Origin: Cereibacter changlensis JA139
GTDB taxonomy: Bacteria > Pseudomonadota > Alphaproteobacteria > Rhodobacterales > Rhodobacteraceae
NCBI RefSeq assembly: GCF_003034985.1
Contig: NZ_PZKG01000039.1
Location: 1 to 32,603, forward strand
DNA length: 32,603 bases
Direction: 5' to 3'
Below are positions 29,440 to 32,603 of the stretch, in pieces. Numbering within the stretch: position 1 is the stretch's first letter; every line of letters begins with the position of its first letter. The notes under the pieces are model-generated. The model ran no database searches. It was not told the DNA's origin and saw only the letters and a list, made by a program, of their open reading frames with translations. A program made the translations under genes and the position numbers.

Positions 29440-30249
29440 TCAGGGCGTCCCGGGCCGGATGAATTTCGCCCCGCCGCCGGTCCCGCCCGACAGGATCCGC
29501 ACCGTCGGCACGGCGTGGCGCGCGGGCTCGGCGGCCTCCAGCTCGGCCAGCACCTCGGCCAGGGGTTCCTGCAGCGCCGTACCCAGCGCCACCTTGCGAC
29601 CCTCGACATCGGCCTTCGCCGAGACGACCGAGACCACCTGCGCCACCCCGCCCTGCATCGAGAAGATCGGCGCGCCGCTGGAGCCGAAATCGACGTTGCA
29701 GGACAGCACCAGCACCGCGGGCTGCCGGCCCAGCACATGGCAGACCTCCTGCAGCGCGGGAACCTCGGAGCGGTCCTGCGCATAGGAGACAACGCCGACC
29801 TCGTCGCCGGTCTCGGGCCGCAGGCCGGTGGCGAAGGGCAGGATCGAGGGCTGACGGATCGGCTGGTCCAGCTCCAGCACGGCGATGTCGAACTCCACCC
29901 GCTCGATCTGCTCCAGCCCGCCGAAGCTGTATTGCGGATGCGGCACGGCGCGGCGCACCTGGCGATAGGCCTCGGCCCGGCCGTTGCGCCAGCCGGCGAG
30001 GAACTGGATCTGGGAGGGCTCGATGCGCAGGCCGCTGTCCTTGTCGTAAAGACAATGCGCCGCGGTCAGCACCCGCTGCGGCCCGATCAGCGTGCCGGTG
30101 CAGAAGCCCTTGCGGCCCAGGAGGATCTTGCCCACCGCGTTCCAGCCGCGGCTGTCGTCGCTAGTCTGCAGGCTGCGCAGCGGGCTCTCGTCGGCCGTCG
30201 CGGCGGCGGCCAGCAGCAGCGACAGCAGGACGGCGGGGATCAGGCGCAT
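29440..30249 (-). CDS. Secreted trypsin-like serine protease
   Basis: A 269-residue exported S1-family peptidase. A signal peptide (residues 1-19, LIPAVLLSLLLAAAATA) precedes a chymotrypsin-fold domain with the full triad: His65 (LTAAHC), Asp121 (EFDIAVLELD) and Ser191 (FGSSGAPIF). Cys50 and Cys66 can form the usual disulfide at the active-site His, and Cys170/Cys184 a second. The glutamyl-endopeptidase/V8-like arrangement suggests a short-substrate specificity that I cannot name. No PDZ domain or transmembrane anchor is seen, so it is probably periplasmic or secreted. GGAG precedes the ATG by six bases. It lies 35 bases after glcF and upstream of hsp20. Confidence 0.9.
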   Translation of the reverse strand: MRLIPAVLLSLLLAAAATADESPLRSLQTSDDSRGWNAVGKILLGRKGFCTGTLIGPQRVLTAAHCLYDKDSGLRIEPSQIQFLAGWRNGRAEAYRQVRRAVPHPQYSFGGLEQIERVEFDIAVLELDQPIRQPSILPFATGLRPETGDEVGVVSYAQDRSEVPALQEVCHVLGRQPAVLVLSCNVDFGSSGAPIFSMQGGVAQVVSVVSAKADVEGRKVALGTALQEPLAEVLAELEAAEPARHAVPTVRILSGGTGGGAKFIRPGTP

Positions 30250-30284
30250 GCGGTCTCCGTAGGTGTCGCGCGGAGCAGTGGCGG

Positions 30285-31586
30285 TCAGGCCCCGTCGTTG
30301 CCCACATCCAGCCGGTGCGGCTTCGGCCCGCCCGTCGCCCAGTCCAGAAGCTCCACCGTATGCACGACCGGCACGCCGGTGCCAGAGCCGATCTGCATGA
30401 TGCAGCCGATATTTCCTGCCGAGATGACATCGGGCCGCTTCGCCTCCAGCGTCTCGACCTTGCGCTGCTTCAGCTCGCCCGAGATCTCGGGGTGCAACAG
30501 GTTGTAGGTCCCCGCCGAGCCGCAGCAGAGATGCGGGTCAGCCGGCTCCACCACGGTGAAGCCCGCGCGTTTCAGCAGATCCTTCGGCGTGGTGCGGATC
30601 TTCTGGCCATGCTGCAGCGAGCAGGCCGAATGGTAGGCGACGCGGATGCCCTTCTGCGCGCCCTCCGGCAGGTCGAGCCGCTCCAAGAGTTCGGTCACAT
30701 CGAGCGCCATGGCCGAGACCTCGGCAGCCTCTGCCGCCAGCGGATCGTTGCGGAAGATATGGCCGTAATCCTTCACCGTGGTGCCGCAGCCGCTGGTGTT
30801 GATGACGATGGCGTCGAGCCCGCCCGCCCGCTTCTCGGCGATCCAGCCGCGGATGTTGCGCGCGGCGAGCCCGTGGCTCTGCTCGGCCCGGCCCATGTGA
30901 TGCGTCAGCGCCCCGCAGCAGCCCATGTCCTCCGGGATCACCACCTCGCAGCCGAAGCGCCGGAGCAGCCGGATCGTCGCATCGTTGATGTCGGTATCCA
31001 GCGCCCGCTGCGCGCAGCCGGTCAGCAGCGCCACCCGCAGCTTCTTCTTCCCCGTCGCGGCAAACACCTGCGGCGCGTCGTTCGGGCTCGGCTTCGGGAT
31101 GTGGTGCGGCGCCAGCTGCAGCATCGCCTTCAGCCGCGCGTCGGGCATCAGCCGGGCGAAGGGCCGCCCGAGCTGCGCCGCCTTCAGCGCCCAGCGGAAG
31201 CGGCTGGGATAGGGCAGAAGCTGGGCAATGACCCAGCGCAGCACCCGCTCCGGCAAGGGGCGCTTGTAGGTCTTCTCGATATGGTCGCGGGCATGGTCGA
31301 GCAGATGCGCGTAATGCACGCCCGAGGGGCAGGTGGTCATGCAGGCGAGGCAGCCGAGACAGCGGTCGATGTGCTTGACCGTCTTGGCATCGGCGGGCCG
31401 CCCGGCCTCCAGCATGTCCTTGATCAGGTAGATCCGCCCGCGCGGACTGTCGAGCTCGTCGCCCAGAACCTGATAGGTCGGGCAGGTCGCCGTGCAGAAG
31501 CCGCAATGCACGCAGGCGCGCAGGATCTCGTTCGACCGGGCGATGCCCGGGTCCTGCAGCTGTTCGGGGGTGAAGGTGGTCTGCAT
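30285..31586 (-). CDS. glcF: Glycolate oxidase iron-sulfur subunit
   Basis: A 433-residue Fe-S subunit of glycolate dehydrogenase (GlcDEF), which oxidises glycolate to glyoxylate at the membrane. Two [4Fe-4S] motifs lie at the N-terminus: Cys25, 28, 31, 35 (CVHCGFCTATCP) and Cys76, 79, 82, 86 (CLGCLACMTTCP). Two CCG domains follow (DMGCCGALTHHMG; HLCCGSAGTYNLLHPE). GAGG lies six bases before the ATG at 31586. The longer open frame that continues into glcE is out of frame with glcE and is rejected. It follows glcE by 14 bases, so the genes form one operon. Confidence 0.95.
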   Translation of the reverse strand: MQTTFTPEQLQDPGIARSNEILRACVHCGFCTATCPTYQVLGDELDSPRGRIYLIKDMLEAGRPADAKTVKHIDRCLGCLACMTTCPSGVHYAHLLDHARDHIEKTYKRPLPERVLRWVIAQLLPYPSRFRWALKAAQLGRPFARLMPDARLKAMLQLAPHHIPKPSPNDAPQVFAATGKKKLRVALLTGCAQRALDTDINDATIRLLRRFGCEVVIPEDMGCCGALTHHMGRAEQSHGLAARNIRGWIAEKRAGGLDAIVINTSGCGTTVKDYGHIFRNDPLAAEAAEVSAMALDVTELLERLDLPEGAQKGIRVAYHSACSLQHGQKIRTTPKDLLKRAGFTVVEPADPHLCCGSAGTYNLLHPEISGELKQRKVETLEAKRPDVISAGNIGCIMQIGSGTGVPVVHTVELLDWATGGPKPHRLDVGNDGA

Positions 31587-31600
31587 CGCGGCCTCGCCGT

Positions 31601-32603
31601 TCAGGCCATCAGGCCGGGATTGAGAATGCCGCGCGGGTCGAACTTCGCCCGAAGCCCGGCGGAAAGCGCAGCCAGCGGGGCGGGCTGCGGCTGGAAGGTC
31701 GGAAGGCGGCGGCGCGTCTCGGCGCTGGCGCGGACCAGCGTTGCATGGCCCTTCAGCCCGGGCAGCCGGGCGCGCAGGTCGGCCCCCTCCTCCACCAGCG
31801 CCCAGATCAGCCCGCCGCCCCAGTCGAGCAGCACCTCCGCCGCCATCAGCGCCACCAGCCCCGGCGCATCCGAGGGCTTCACCGACAGCCGCCAGACATC
31901 GCCCGCCCTGCCGTGGAACGGCTTCACGTCGCGGATCGCCGCCCAGGGCGAGGCGACAGGCGCCACCGCGCCGAAGGGCGCGAGCAGCGCCGCCAGCCTC
32001 TCGGCGCGATAGTCCACCGAGGCCGAGAAGCCCTCGAGCCGGAGATAGGTGCCGCGCCCCGGCCAATGCGCCGCGCCGGTCACGTCGAAGGGCGAGCCGA
32101 GGGCCGCCGCCATCGCCTCCACCGCGCGACTGTGCGACAGGCCCTCCAGCGCCAGCGTCGCCTCGGCCTCGGGCACCGGCAGAAGCTTGAAAGCCACCTC
32201 GCTCAGCACCCCCAGCGTGCCGTGGCTGCCGGCCATCAGCTTGACCAGATCATAGCCGGTGACGTTCTTCATCACCCGCCCGCCGTTCTTCACCACAACC
32301 CCCTCGCCGGTGACGAAGCGCATCCCGATCAGGCTGTCGCGGCAGGCCCCGGCCTGCACCCGGCGCGGGCCCGAGGCATTGGCCGCCACCACCCCGCCCA
32401 GCGTCGAGCGCCCCTCGCGGCCCAGCAGCCCGCGCATGTCCGGAACCTCGAAGGGCAACGCTGCCCCTGCCCCGCGATGGTGGTCTCGACAAGGCTAAGC
32501 GAGGTCCCCGCCCCGGCGACCAACGTCAACGCGCCCGGCTCATAAAGCGAGATGCCCGCCAAGGCGGAGGTATCGAGGATCTCGCCCCCGCCCCGCCCGA
32601 CCC
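31601..32603 (-). pseudogene. glcE: glcE, glycolate oxidase FAD-binding subunit, frameshifted and partial
   Basis: FAD-binding subunit of glycolate oxidase; the 5' end lies beyond the window. From the window edge one frame reads GEILDTSALAGISLYEPGAL and on to TTIAGQGQR, then turns into nonsense. From 32458 downward the next frame continues as LPFEVPDMRGLLGREGRSTLGGVVAANASGPRRVQ, GGRVMKNVTGYDLVKLMAGSHGTLGVLSE and so on to the normal C-terminus at 31601. Joining the two gives a continuous GlcE if one base is added in the codon at 32460-32459 (CG followed by TTG). Either the gene is broken by a one-base deletion or the assembly carries an indel error. The rest of the gene shows no decay. Confidence 0.85.

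Noticed and set aside
30285-32066. 593-codon frame extending glcF upstream
   Set aside because: The extra part is glcE read out of frame; GlcF begins at 31586 with its own ribosome site.
1-32603. CRISPR array, insertion sequence, prophage, toxin-antitoxin, tRNA or defence island
   Set aside because: No regularly spaced repeats, transposase or integrase motifs, terminal inverted repeats or tRNA-like folds were seen; gene content is housekeeping and composition is even.

Overview
The window is GC-rich (about 70% by eye), densely packed chromosomal DNA from an alphaproteobacterium, most likely a member of the Rhodobacterales (Rhodobacter/Paracoccus/Roseobacter relatives). The pointers are the frc sugar-transport locus with a zinc-less ROK regulator, a fused MrpA-MrpB antiporter subunit, pyrB followed by a dihydroorotase-like gene without metal ligands, a plant-type glutamate-cysteine ligase, glcDEF-type genes and a Rhodobacterales-type intergenic repeat near 26.2 kb. 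No phage, transposon, CRISPR array, tRNA or rRNA was seen. This reads as ordinary core chromosome with several odd details, not a novel mobile or defence system.

Layout. 1-5.7 kb: sugar ABC uptake operon frcB-frcC-frcA-frcK on the minus strand, divergent from fucU and the ROK regulator frcR; an AT-rich palindrome between them is the likely operator. 5.75-11.7 kb: six-gene Mrp/Pha Na+(K+)/H+ antiporter operon with overlapping genes. 11.7-13.2 kb: YqgE/AlgH family gene, divergent from a secreted DsbD-N-like protein. 13.3-15.2 kb: minus-strand operon of a family-4-like uracil-DNA glycosylase, a LysE exporter and moaB. 15.3-18.7 kb: pyrB, pyrC-like pseudo-enzyme, plsY, then a DUF805 membrane protein. 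18.7-22.7 kb: minus-strand rsmE, GNAT, membrane protein and gshA, followed by a small membrane protein and a decayed copy of the gshA 3' end. 22.7-26.2 kb: ubiA, a large OmpA-family envelope protein and a coiled-coil membrane protein. 26.3-28.7 kb: alpha/beta hydrolase, divergent from a succinate-semialdehyde-type dehydrogenase. 28.8-32.6 kb: minus-strand hsp20 with a probable ROSE RNA thermometer, a secreted trypsin-like protease, glcF, and glcE, which carries a one-base frameshift and runs off the window.

The most useful second looks are: the ROSE-like thermometer and heat-shock promoter of hsp20; the inactive-looking dihydroorotase beside pyrB; the glycosylase that has lost three of four Fe-S cysteines; the glcE frameshift; the gshA-tail remnant; the tandem hairpins between frcB and frcC; and a perfect 16-bp palindrome between two convergent genes. 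All functional names come from motif and family recognition by eye; no database search was run.
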